From a virus, in IMG/VR virus record IMGVR_UViG_3300030331_005537, positions 1 through 22,746 of that record: 22,746 nt of DNA; one strand, given 5' to 3'. The position numbers were made by a program, and so were the translations under genes. Shown in pieces: positions 1 through 7,099 of this stretch (position 1 is the stretch's first letter; every line of letters starts with the position of its first letter). Below the pieces are notes generated by a model. That model had not been told where the DNA came from and made no database searches. It worked only from the letters and a program-made list of their open reading frames with translations.

Positions 1-68
1 GGGCCTGTAGGACCTGTCACACCCGCTGCCCCTGCCGCCCCTGCTGCTCCTGTGGGGCCTGTAGGACC
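1..68. repeat. 14-bp direct repeat inside collagen-like coding sequence
   Basis: GGGCCTGTAGGACC occurs at 1-14 and again at 55-68. The copies are 54 bases apart, exactly 18 codons, so they keep the Gly-X-Y phase. In-frame repeats of this kind can expand or contract by recombination or replication slippage and so change fibre length. Confidence 0.8.
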
Positions 69-200
69 AGTTGGTCCTTGACTCCCGGTCACTCCTCCAC
101 TTATTTTATTCCAAACACCATAGGTGGCATCATATGACCATGTGTTCTCACCTATTGTATGAGTTGAGCCACCTGATGGATTAAACGGAAATGCGGTCAT
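1..200 (-). CDS. Collagen-like Gly-X-Y repeat protein, probable virion fibre or surface protein (C-terminal part outside window)
   Basis: Only the first 66 residues or so lie in the window; the frame is open to base 1. A non-repetitive head of about 37 residues (with NTWSYDATYGVWNKI) runs into perfect Gly-X-Y triplets: GSQ, three GPT, three GAA, GVT, GPT. Such repeats form collagen triple helices and are common in phage tail fibres and bacterial surface filaments. The ATG at 200 overlaps the stop of the upstream glycosyltransferase by 4 nt (ATGA), and AAAGG lies directly against the ATG, so translation is probably coupled. The repeat DNA is much more GC-rich than the rest of the window. The threonines in the Y position are candidate O-glycosylation sites, because GPT repeats in Bacillus BclA are glycosylated. 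That and the virion location are inference; the collagen-like repeat itself is certain. Confidence 0.85.
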   Translation of the reverse strand, partial: MTAFPFNPSGGSTHTIGENTWSYDATYGVWNKISGGVTGSQGPTGPTGPTGAAGAAGAAGVTGPTG

Positions 201-1456
201 CCTTTAGCTTTTCTTTTTTTAAAAGTTTTATTATTTACCTTTTGCTTTAACGTCTCAACTTTTTGTTTATTATTCATACTTCTAAGCTGTAAATTAATTT
301 TCTTCACCTCATCATCACCAATTTGTGAAAGCACCTTCATGTATTCTTCCAAATTAGTTTTTACCCTTGACTCATGCTCCTTTGGAATAAGATTTTCCTC
401 CAGTAACTTTTTACATGCGGCATATCCTTCGTGCGGTTTACCAGCGAAAAACGCAGTGGCGCCAAGTTCATCCAACGAAACAAATCTATAAACATCCTCT
501 GAAATAAACAAAATATCATTTACTGGGAATTCCATTTCAACTGCCCTTTTTGCAAATATATAGGCGGCCGCGGGTCTACCATTTAATCTATTTAACCTTG
601 ATAACTCAACCAAAGGTTCCGCCCGGATTGGACGTATATTGTGTGCTTTAATGAATTCCATCTGCACGACATCCTCTGGCTCTTTAAGCACAGCAGATAG
701 TAAACCCACTCTGTATTGTGCATAATACGCTTCCTCATTCCAACCACCCTGCTCAACACGCTTCTTGTACGCCTTTTTTGCTTTTTCCCACTGTTGTGAA
801 TCAAAGTAGCTCTGTGCGAGATAAAATTGATATCTGTGATTTTCCGGATCATCCTCTAAGGCTTTTTCTAAAATTTCAGCATCTCGACTATACTTTTCTT
901 TCGCAGTGATACCAATATTTCTATTACCTTCTGTTCTAGCCGTTATGCTATAATCACCCTCAATTTTTCCAATCACACAATCTTGCTTTTTAGTTGCCTC
1001 CGCATACTCATGTAGGATACCAACATATCTCCAACCATGTTCCAATTTAAATATGTGGTTTCTCCACCAACTAAATGACTCTCTTCTAATACGTATTGCG
1101 TACCCATCAGCATCCATTTCATCAGGAAACTTAAAGTCCCCCTCGACCGTATCATCTGCATCAATCACCCAAGCAAAGTCTGCACCACCACTTTCAGCAT
1201 TCCTGAAAGCCTCTGTGCGAGATCCAATGTTACCTGCATGATCACCAAATCCCTTCCAATCAGATTGGTAAACCTCACCGGGTATATCATACTCAGCCAT
1301 TACATTTTTAATAATATCCTGAGTCCCATCAGTGGATCCAGTATCGGTAATATCATACCGATCAATATACGGTGCAATCGAGCGCAAACAACGCTCAATG
1401 ACATGCTTTTCATCTTTCACAATCATACAAAGGGTAATCGTTGGTTTACTTGACAT
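197..1456 (-). CDS. GT2-type glycosyltransferase with C-terminal TPR-like region
   Basis: The N-terminal GT-A domain (about residues 1-180) shows TLCMIVKDE near residue 10, DTGSTDGT at about 38-45 and the metal-binding DADD at about 99-102, the pattern of family 2 transferases. Residues from about 185 onward are helical with TPR-like repeats (for example AQSYFDSQQWEKAKKAY), a common partner in bacterial GT2 proteins that modify protein or glycan acceptors. The C-terminus is very lysine-rich. I chose the ATG at 1456 (419 aa, MSSKPTIT) because AGGAG stands four bases upstream; the in-frame ATG at 1474 has no ribosome-binding site. This is the last gene of the glycan island and its stop overlaps the start of the collagen-like gene by 4 nt, making that protein a natural candidate acceptor (inference). 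Donor sugar unknown. Confidence 0.88.
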   Translation of the reverse strand: MSSKPTITLCMIVKDEKHVIERCLRSIAPYIDRYDITDTGSTDGTQDIIKNVMAEYDIPGEVYQSDWKGFGDHAGNIGSRTEAFRNAESGGADFAWVIDADDTVEGDFKFPDEMDADGYAIRIRRESFSWWRNHIFKLEHGWRYVGILHEYAEATKKQDCVIGKIEGDYSITARTEGNRNIGITAKEKYSRDAEILEKALEDDPENHRYQFYLAQSYFDSQQWEKAKKAYKKRVEQGGWNEEAYYAQYRVGLLSAVLKEPEDVVQMEFIKAHNIRPIRAEPLVELSRLNRLNGRPAAAYIFAKRAVEMEFPVNDILFISEDVYRFVSLDELGATAFFAGKPHEGYAACKKLLEENLIPKEHESRVKTNLEEYMKVLSQIGDDEVKKINLQLRSMNNKQKVETLKQKVNNKTFKKRKAKG

Positions 1457-1571
1457 TTCACTCCTGTTTTTCATTATCTTTTGGAAAAGGTTACCATCAC
1501 CGAAGGGACATGGTCTTTATAATATGTATTGGTTTTTACACACTCAGTCCGAGCACCGGAACGGAGTAAAA
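1457..1571. other. Largest gap inside the glycan island, with weak hairpin and weak promoter-like motif
   Basis: This stretch of about 115 bases separates the HAD phosphatase from the TPR glycosyltransferase. I see no gene in it. It holds an imperfect hairpin (ACTC/GAGT and TCCG/CGGA arms, about 1542-1567) with no following T-run, and a minus-strand TATAAAGA at about 1514-1521 that differs by one base from the T4 late promoter TATAAATA and lies about 58 bases before the start at 1456. The AGGAG ribosome-binding site of the next gene is at its left end. Either motif could be chance. Confidence 0.3.
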
Positions 1572-1874
1572 TCATAGTGACCTAAAATACTCTTCGGAAT
1601 TTATATTCTTATCGTCAATAAACCAATCGTAAATAGGTTTTCCCAAGTGAAGTTCGTGATATTTAACACCCCATTCTTCGAACTGTTTTTCTGTCACCTC
1701 TCTCCAATCGAGACCACTCCCCGTTCCACGAGCAGTCCAGTAAATTACCGTATGCCCGTCTTCGTACAATTGATTGATACGATTTATTCTGTCAACCATC
1801 GGAACAGCCTTTGTATAATCTCTATCTTTAGGAGAGGTGCAAATAGTTTCATCAATGTCAACTCTATAGATCAT
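1572..1874 (-). CDS. Small capless HAD-superfamily phosphatase, capsule-biosynthesis type
   Basis: A 100-aa protein with the HAD signatures in order: DIDETI (residues 6-11, nucleophile Asp and acid/base Asp), WTARG (about 46-50, motif II) and DWFIDDK (about 83-89, motif IV). It resembles short phosphatases in bacterial capsule and lipooligosaccharide clusters, including the C-terminal GKPIYDWFIDDK stretch. It lacks a cap domain and is shorter than KdsC or the usual N-acylneuraminate-9-phosphatase. Its start overlaps the stop of the NeuB-like gene by 4 nt (ATGA), so it is translationally linked to nonulosonic acid synthesis. A role in dephosphorylating a 9-phosphate sugar intermediate is plausible but unproven; another sugar phosphate is equally possible. 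Confidence 0.75.
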   Translation of the reverse strand: MIYRVDIDETICTSPKDRDYTKAVPMVDRINRINQLYEDGHTVIYWTARGTGSGLDWREVTEKQFEEWGVKYHELHLGKPIYDWFIDDKNINSEEYFRSL

Positions 1875-2695
1875 GAAACTGCTTTCCGTAAACTATTCAT
1901 TTTTGAAAGTTCACCAGTGGTTCTGGTTCTAGGTCCACCGTGACCCAAAGATAGCTCTATGTCACGAATACCCTTCATCAATTTCATCAATCCAATTGGC
2001 TCTACTGAAGCCATTTGATCACTACCGAACATAGTTCTATCTAGAGTAACATGCCTTTCCACCCAAGTAGCACCCATAGCGACAGCAGCAAACGTAGTCA
2101 CGAGACCATATTCGTGTCCACTATAACCGATCTCCACATGGGGGTACTTTTCTTTTAACCAATTTATATAATTTAAATTTAATTCCTCTATGGGTGATGG
2201 ATAAGTAGAATTCGTATGAAATACTAGATCAGGAGATCCAACGGAAATTACATTTTCCACTTCCTCTTCATTGCTCATACCGGTAGATACCATCAAATAA
2301 TCACTTCTTTCTCTAGCGTATCGCACCAACTCATTATCGGTTATCAAAGCCGATGGAATCTTCATTGTCCCACCAAAATTACTCATAAAATCTACGGATG
2401 GTTTATCCCAAACCGAAGCCAGGAACCCTATCTGTTTCTCATTAGCATAATTAAAGAGTTCTAGATATTCTTCATATCCAAACTCAATCTTTTTTTTGTA
2501 TTCCAAGTAGGTGAGTTCACCCCACGGAGTTGTCCGGATTACATCTTTCTGGTGATCAGGAACACAAATCTCTGGGGTTCTCTTTTGAAACTTCACATGA
2601 CTACAACCAGCAATAGAACAAACATCAATTAAATTCTTTGCTATTTCGACACTTCCATTATGGTTTATTCCAATTTCACCGATTACATTAATCAT
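1871..2695 (-). CDS. neuB: NeuB-like nonulosonic acid (sialic acid) synthase, single-domain form
   Basis: NeuB-family enzymes condense phosphoenolpyruvate with an N-acyl hexosamine to give a nonulosonic acid. This 274-aa protein shows the TIM-barrel signatures: GEIGINHNGS near residue 6, VKFQKR (barrel lysine), KIPSALITDN, VSTGM, HTNSTYPSP, GYSGHEYG and VERHVTLDR followed by GSDQMAS. It stops just after the barrel (SLRKAVS), where family members continue into an antifreeze-like SAF domain, so the usual 340-350 aa are not reached. The SAF domain supplies a substrate-contacting arginine in Neisseria NeuB, so its absence is notable. The glutamate normally a few residues after the KI(G/A)S lysine is also not visible here. 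AGGA stands eight bases before the ATG; the start overlaps NeuA by 8 nt and the stop overlaps the HAD gene by 4 nt. Exact product (Neu5Ac, legionaminic or pseudaminic type) cannot be told. Confidence 0.88.
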   Translation of the reverse strand: MINVIGEIGINHNGSVEIAKNLIDVCSIAGCSHVKFQKRTPEICVPDHQKDVIRTTPWGELTYLEYKKKIEFGYEEYLELFNYANEKQIGFLASVWDKPSVDFMSNFGGTMKIPSALITDNELVRYARERSDYLMVSTGMSNEEEVENVISVGSPDLVFHTNSTYPSPIEELNLNYINWLKEKYPHVEIGYSGHEYGLVTTFAAVAMGATWVERHVTLDRTMFGSDQMASVEPIGLMKLMKGIRDIELSLGHGGPRTRTTGELSKMNSLRKAVS

Positions 2696-3374
2696 TCAAA
2701 TCATCCTTTTTAAAATTATCAAGGTCTTCCATATAATCAATATCGAATATTTTATCTTGTAGTTGATAAAAAACAGTATCATTACAAAACAAATTCAAAT
2801 CCAATTCCTGTAGTTTACCGACCCGTGTTACAACCACATAATGACAACATTCAAAACAGGGGGGATACTCCTGCCTTCTATAGAGTTGATGTTCTACCAC
2901 CTTCGTTCCTGTGTGATTTTTATTCTCCAAGAAACACATATAGGGGTGAACTTTTAATTCTTTTCTGCACAAAAGAGAACCATTACCATTCTTGGTATAA
3001 AAATCATATATTTTTTGAACATCATCCCAAGTTCTTTGTGGATATGTTAGGTATAGTGTTATCACATCATGATCTTGTTCTAGATTAAGCTCTGTCACTA
3101 CATTAGAAATAACATCTCTCATGCTAGTGGAATCCAAGGACAGATCTTGATTTCTATGTATGGTTCTAAAACCAAGATCTTTTGATCTCTGTAAAAGATG
3201 TTCGTCATCACTGGTAAAGACAACATTTTCCCGCATGTCCTCGGGAATTATAGAGGCTGTATAGTCGAATAAAAATCTGTTTTTGCCCGGAAACCCAACC
3301 GATCCTTTTCTTGCAGGGATTATTATAGTAACATCTTTCATATCAACACAAGGTTTAGTTATGACAAATGGCAT
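2688..3374 (-). CDS. neuA: NeuA-like CMP-nonulosonate (acylneuraminate) cytidylyltransferase
   Basis: These enzymes transfer CMP from CTP to a nonulosonic acid to make the donor used by sialyltransferases. The 228-aa protein has the nucleotide-binding signature IIIPARKGSVGFPGKN (about residues 17-32; family consensus PARGGSKGIPGKN), VVFTSDDE, a TYPQR stretch in place of the usual TSPLR, and a C-terminal IDIDYMEDL typical of the family. I kept the ATG at 3374 because AGGA precedes it by seven bases; the alternative ATG at codon 12 has no ribosome-binding site. It sits immediately before the NeuB-like gene and overlaps it, the classical pairing. The deviating TYPQR could mean an unusual sugar substrate. 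Confidence 0.87.
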   Translation of the reverse strand: MPFVITKPCVDMKDVTIIIPARKGSVGFPGKNRFLFDYTASIIPEDMRENVVFTSDDEHLLQRSKDLGFRTIHRNQDLSLDSTSMRDVISNVVTELNLEQDHDVITLYLTYPQRTWDDVQKIYDFYTKNGNGSLLCRKELKVHPYMCFLENKNHTGTKVVEHQLYRRQEYPPCFECCHYVVVTRVGKLQELDLNLFCNDTVFYQLQDKIFDIDYMEDLDNFKKDDLND

Positions 3375-3377
3375 ATA

Positions 3378-4043
3378 TCAGTCCTCATATATGGGAAACT
3401 CTGAAAGATCTTTGTGAATACCCGAACTTTCAAGATCTTCATTTACCTCTCCTAATTGCTCAAATAGCACAATACCTCTTGCGGCCTGCTCTGGAGGCAT
3501 ATACATGTTCCAACCAACTGTATCAAATTCATCATCTTTATACAGTCGATCCATATGTCTACCCTCATACCTAACAACCTTAAACCATTCATAAGCGTCT
3601 TTGTCATCTGTGAGAATCATCCCACCCTTCCCAATCGGGACATGCTTTCTTCTATGAAAGGAAAGGCAGTAATAAGATCCCGGCACATACATGTTCTTTG
3701 TCATTCTGGTGGCAGAATCATAAACTGGAAATGGGTCAAGAGGATACGCACCGCTCCACTCAATATCATCAAAGTTAACTTTGCACCCAGCGTGAAGAAT
3801 TGTACACGGAACAGACACATATGTCCGTCGTGGAATAGTCACTTCTCCATCTGCTTTAAGATACTTTAGACAAAGAAACATAGCATCGGTACAATTGTCC
3901 ACAGCAACTGCATATTTACTGCCCGCATACTCAGCGATCATCTTCTCAAAAGAATCAACGACATCCCAAGGATCCTCACAATTGTACCTTTCCATAACAG
4001 ATTCTAAAAGTTGTCTATCGTAATCTAGTGGATGAATTAACAT
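3378..4043 (-). CDS. Compact DegT/DnrJ/EryC1-type PLP sugar aminotransferase
   Basis: Members transfer an amino group to keto-sugar nucleotides. The 221-aa protein follows the family from SFEKMIAEYAGSKYAVAVDNCTDA (PLP phosphate region) through VYDSATRM (Asp about 109, ring-nitrogen contact) to SFHRRKHVPIGKGG with the Schiff-base lysine at about 133, and GWNMYMPPEQAARG (family GYNYRMTEIQAALG). It then ends about 30 residues later, whereas usual members run 360-400 aa with a further C-terminal small domain. The sequence upstream of the lysine is also compressed. The gene start overlaps the oxygenase by 7 nt (GGGA five bases upstream) and NeuA begins 3 nt after its stop, so no missing exon or frameshifted tail is visible. 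It probably makes an amino sugar for this island, but activity of such a short form is uncertain. Confidence 0.75.
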   Translation of the reverse strand: MLIHPLDYDRQLLESVMERYNCEDPWDVVDSFEKMIAEYAGSKYAVAVDNCTDAMFLCLKYLKADGEVTIPRRTYVSVPCTILHAGCKVNFDDIEWSGAYPLDPFPVYDSATRMTKNMYVPGSYYCLSFHRRKHVPIGKGGMILTDDKDAYEWFKVVRYEGRHMDRLYKDDEFDTVGWNMYMPPEQAARGIVLFEQLGEVNEDLESSGIHKDLSEFPIYED

Positions 4044-4747
4044 GCAGATCCCAACTTTGCATTTTCAATCGGGTCAAAAGTATTTGGTGTTTTATCTCTA
4101 CTCATTATATCATAATACCCACCAATTGCAAACCTCTGTCTTGTGGTACAACTAGCCAATGTGGAGTTTGGATCATACGCGAACCCAGGCATGACTCTAA
4201 AGTCAAAACTTACTCTGGTTCGATTAGTATCATTGTCCTTGTTACCATGCCTACACTGGTTCAAATAACCCATAAGAAACTCACCGTTATTTAGGTTGAT
4301 AGGAGAAAAATCACCAAGTCCGGGAAGGCTCTCCACCCAAATCGTATTATTACCAAATGACTCAGTTAATGGCAGAAAGATATTAATCTCACCTAGTGGA
4401 TGTCTGTGGTGTGCGTCTCCATCACAGTGCCATTTATAAACAGCTTTAGCGCCAGGCCTACAAAAACGAATACCGGGATACTTCTGATATAAAAGTTCAT
4501 CATCTTCAAACATCGGGAAGATTACCTCTCGAACGAACGCTTGGTATAAATTTGTAAATTCAGGCCAACCACCATCGGCATCGAGTCTTTGATAAAAAAT
4601 TTTATGGAATTCAGTCTTGGTATCGTTACCTAAAGTAAGATTAGTTTTCTGATCTTCGTTGTCCAGTTCAGTAAGGTCTGCATCATACAAACTCCCAACC
4701 AAGTCAGCAAAGTAATATTTTTTCTTATCGTAAGTTAAAATTTTCAT
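4037..4747 (-). CDS. StrG-like Fe(II)/2-oxoglutarate-dependent oxygenase
   Basis: The 236-aa protein carries the double-stranded beta-helix signature: WHCDGD (His107, Asp109) and GYLNQCRHGN (His167), then NRTRVSFDFRV with Arg178 placed to bind 2-oxoglutarate. The closest named relative I recognise is the StrG protein of streptomycin biosynthesis; similar proteins occur in surface-glycan clusters. I chose the ATG at 4747 because it forms an ATGA overlap with the upstream GT11-like gene and has GGA seven bases before it; a TTG four codons upstream is unlikely. Between a fucosyltransferase-like gene and an aminotransferase it may hydroxylate or otherwise oxidise a sugar or an amino-sugar substituent. 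The real substrate cannot be told. Confidence 0.75.
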   Translation of the reverse strand: MKILTYDKKKYYFADLVGSLYDADLTELDNEDQKTNLTLGNDTKTEFHKIFYQRLDADGGWPEFTNLYQAFVREVIFPMFEDDELLYQKYPGIRFCRPGAKAVYKWHCDGDAHHRHPLGEINIFLPLTESFGNNTIWVESLPGLGDFSPINLNNGEFLMGYLNQCRHGNKDNDTNRTRVSFDFRVMPGFAYDPNSTLASCTTRQRFAIGGYYDIMSRDKTPNTFDPIENAKLGSAC

Positions 4748-5604
4748 ATAAATTTCCAAACTTTATAATATTTAGACCCAGTATCATTGTACAAATCTAA
4801 CCAAAAATTATCATATGATTTCCAGTATGATTCAGGATAGTCTTCAGTGTAATTACCCCACATCACATATGACTCATCAAAATGTTTCCGTATCCAATCC
4901 AATGAATGAATTATTTTCTTATTTGGTTTGCCTAAAAAACCAGCGGTGATAACGAATGTACTAGAAGAACATATCAACACATCACATTCCGAAAGTAAAG
5001 CAAAATCTTTAAAATGATTACTCAAATCACCAACCACAAAGTTATGGTTTTTCTTTCTAAGGTAATCTATGGTTTCAATATATGTTTGAAATGATACATC
5101 GTCCGTACAAACATGATAGACAACATCACCAAACTCCAAGTCAACAACATCAATAGCTTTCTTATAATAATCAGGAGAATGAATCTCTCTTCCGTTATTA
5201 CCATCAGATGATATTATGTCGTCACCTCGAATATGAATACCAACATTAACCTTGGACTCATCTAAGACAGGTTTAAATTCCTCTCTTATTTGCAAGAAAT
5301 CTCTGGGATCTTTTTTTGTTAAATGATTAAATGTATTATGTAAGAGATAAGAAGGATCGTCTATGTGATAATCTCTATCCATCGGCAGTTGTGTTATATC
5401 ATCATGTAAAACAGTGTTCCAATTTAAGAAACTTTGAGGTTTGGTTGGCGGGGTATCATCGACAATACTTTCAAAAAAAGTATTACCCTCCCAACTACAA
5501 CAACTAGCTTCTACACCAAGTAAATCAGACAATTGTAATAGACTATTATATTGCAGTACTCTATTACCAAATCTACCGCCTGTTATTTTATTGATTCTTA
5601 TCAT
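4744..5604 (-). CDS. GT11-like (alpha-1,2-fucosyltransferase-like) glycosyltransferase, copy 1
   Basis: The 286-aa protein begins with GGRFGN (residues 9-14) followed by QYNSLLQL, has VGIHIRGDD (about 122-129) equivalent to the HxRxxD motif of GT11 and related fucosyltransferases, and a late SECDVLICSSSTFVITAGFLG block that corresponds to the conserved C-terminal acceptor/donor region. A homologue lies in the same island at 9188-9889 with the same blocks. It overlaps genes on both sides by 4 nt (ATGA). GDP-fucose is the likely donor by family, but no GDP-fucose synthesis genes are in the window, so the nucleotide sugar must come from the host or from elsewhere in the phage. Confidence 0.78.
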   Translation of the reverse strand: MIRINKITGGRFGNRVLQYNSLLQLSDLLGVEASCCSWEGNTFFESIVDDTPPTKPQSFLNWNTVLHDDITQLPMDRDYHIDDPSYLLHNTFNHLTKKDPRDFLQIREEFKPVLDESKVNVGIHIRGDDIISSDGNNGREIHSPDYYKKAIDVVDLEFGDVVYHVCTDDVSFQTYIETIDYLRKKNHNFVVGDLSNHFKDFALLSECDVLICSSSTFVITAGFLGKPNKKIIHSLDWIRKHFDESYVMWGNYTEDYPESYWKSYDNFWLDLYNDTGSKYYKVWKFI

Positions 5605-6296
5605 TTAGCCCAAACCATCCCCGAACGTTGAACCCATACCCTATCCTCCGGAATGGGACAATCTAGAAAATTATCAAACCCAGAGATAAATTCGTCCGCA
5701 GTTTTATAGTTAGTAATTTCATTGTCGTGATAATCGTGTGATGTATGCCATATTTCAGTTGAAAATAAAGTGAAACCAATAGTCTCCAAATGTCTAATTG
5801 ACTTAACCACCTTATCCCTGAGAGGTTCATGCCACTCAAAAGTAATCAAAGGAACTTTTTGACTTAGACCCAATAGAACCTCGTACTCATGACCTTCAAC
5901 ATCAATTTTTATAAAATCAGGTAGACCATGTTCCTCTATTAAGTAGTCAACTGTTATGGTTTCAACCTCGGTAGGTCTATCAAAAGTATAATGATCTTTA
6001 AATGCTTTCCCATCCTGCATTAATTTTTCAGATGCCCTGAAACAAGATTTCTCAAGAAAATCATTGTCTATGCTAGAAACACCACTATCTTCATTGCAGT
6101 GCAAGAGAGTGGCAGTTCCGAATGAGGAGGAGACAGCTTTGTTGTAAAGGAAAACACGGGATCCAAAATTAGAAACAAGATCACTGAAATGATGTAACTG
6201 AGGTTCTACCGCAACAAATTTAGCAGATGGCCACTTACGAATCGCATCTGCTAGATACTTGCCCTGATTACATCCTATATCAAAAATTAAATTCAT
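5601..6296 (-). CDS. FkbM-family SAM-dependent methyltransferase, copy 1
   Basis: The 231-aa protein shows the SAM-binding FDIGCNQGKY (about residues 5-14), VAVEPQ at the end of strand beta 2, and FIKIDVEGHEYEVLLG (about 138-153), the hallmark of FkbM-type O-methyltransferases, which commonly methylate sugar hydroxyls in glycan clusters. AGGTG seven bases before the ATG is a good ribosome-binding site, and the 32-nt gap before it (6297-6328) is one of the few spacers in the island. The stop overlaps the GT11-like gene by ATGA. Likely role is O-methylation of a sugar, perhaps as a chain cap; the position methylated is unknown. Confidence 0.85.
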   Translation of the reverse strand: MNLIFDIGCNQGKYLADAIRKWPSAKFVAVEPQLHHFSDLVSNFGSRVFLYNKAVSSSFGTATLLHCNEDSGVSSIDNDFLEKSCFRASEKLMQDGKAFKDHYTFDRPTEVETITVDYLIEEHGLPDFIKIDVEGHEYEVLLGLSQKVPLITFEWHEPLRDKVVKSIRHLETIGFTLFSTEIWHTSHDYHDNEITNYKTADEFISGFDNFLDCPIPEDRVWVQRSGMVWAK

Positions 6297-6328
6297 TGGG
6301 TTTCACCTGTAGAAGTAAAGCATCTCTT

Positions 6329-7099
6329 TCATTTCCAAATCCAATCTGTTGGTATATCTCTCGTCTCTACCGTGTCAACTCTATTAAATTCTTTATGATG
6401 ATCCAATCGACTCTCATAAGAACCTCGACCATCGAGTTCCTCTATTTTAGCGTAGAATTCTAATTTCTCACCGTTGAGATAACTGGGACACAGTTTGCCG
6501 TAATGAATAATGTAGAAGTCCTCTTGTTCCCCAACCTTGCCAGAATTATTTGGGGCAGGATGATATCTAGAACACCCACCTTTCTGAACCTCTAAGTCAT
6601 AACTATAGTTTATATTCTTATCAAATTTCATTAAGGGATACTTAAACCAAGCGTTATCCGAAAATGGATCAAAGTTAGCTTCTCTATTAAACTTTGTATT
6701 ATATTTGTCCACTCTGTATTTGGTTTCATCATCCCATAGATTTATCATTCTAGACCTCCACAGAAAAACATCATTGTTCATGTTCTCCATGAAATTTACT
6801 ATACTTGGCGTGGGTATCTCATCAGCGTCTAAGAGTAAAACATAATCTGGATCATGCTCGCCGAGGATATTAATAAGTTCCGACCTTTGCTTTGCTTCTT
6901 CTCGAAGTATAGGATTGTGTTCAGGTCTAACTCTCCAGTCAACCTTATCGAACGACTTACATATTAGTTCTGTTTTGTCTGTACTACCATCATCATACAC
7001 TACAATCTCTTCGCAAAAATTACCCAAAGCAGTTAGAGTTTTCTCTATGATCCAGTCTTCATTTTTTGTTGTCAGTCCGGCAACTAATTTATTGTTCAT
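6329..7099 (-). CDS. GT2 family glycosyltransferase (GT-A fold)
   Basis: The 256-aa protein opens with LVAGLTTKNEDWIIEKTL, then VVYDDGSTDKT (about 33-43) and LLLDADEIPT (about 88-97), the donor and metal-binding (DAD) motifs of family 2. Conserved WRSRMINLW and a late HYGKL are typical of single-domain phage and surface-polysaccharide GT2 enzymes. GGAG lies seven bases before the ATG and the start overlaps the sialyltransferase-like gene by ATGA. Its substrate is unknown. Confidence 0.87.
   Translation of the reverse strand: MNNKLVAGLTTKNEDWIIEKTLTALGNFCEEIVVYDDGSTDKTELICKSFDKVDWRVRPEHNPILREEAKQRSELINILGEHDPDYVLLLDADEIPTPSIVNFMENMNNDVFLWRSRMINLWDDETKYRVDKYNTKFNREANFDPFSDNAWFKYPLMKFDKNINYSYDLEVQKGGCSRYHPAPNNSGKVGEQEDFYIIHYGKLCPSYLNGEKLEFYAKIEELDGRGSYESRLDHHKEFNRVDTVETRDIPTDWIWK

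Noticed and set aside
232-239. GGTAAATA on the minus strand as a late promoter for the collagen-like gene
   Set aside because: It departs from the TATAAATA consensus at several positions in AT-rich DNA, where such matches are expected by chance; spacing of about 30 bases to the ATG is the only support.
1457-1474. Longer N-terminus of the TPR glycosyltransferase from the ATG at 1474
   Set aside because: No ribosome-binding site precedes it, while AGGAG stands four bases before the ATG at 1456.
1542-1567. Hairpin as an intrinsic terminator
   Set aside because: The stem is imperfect and no T-run follows on the minus strand.
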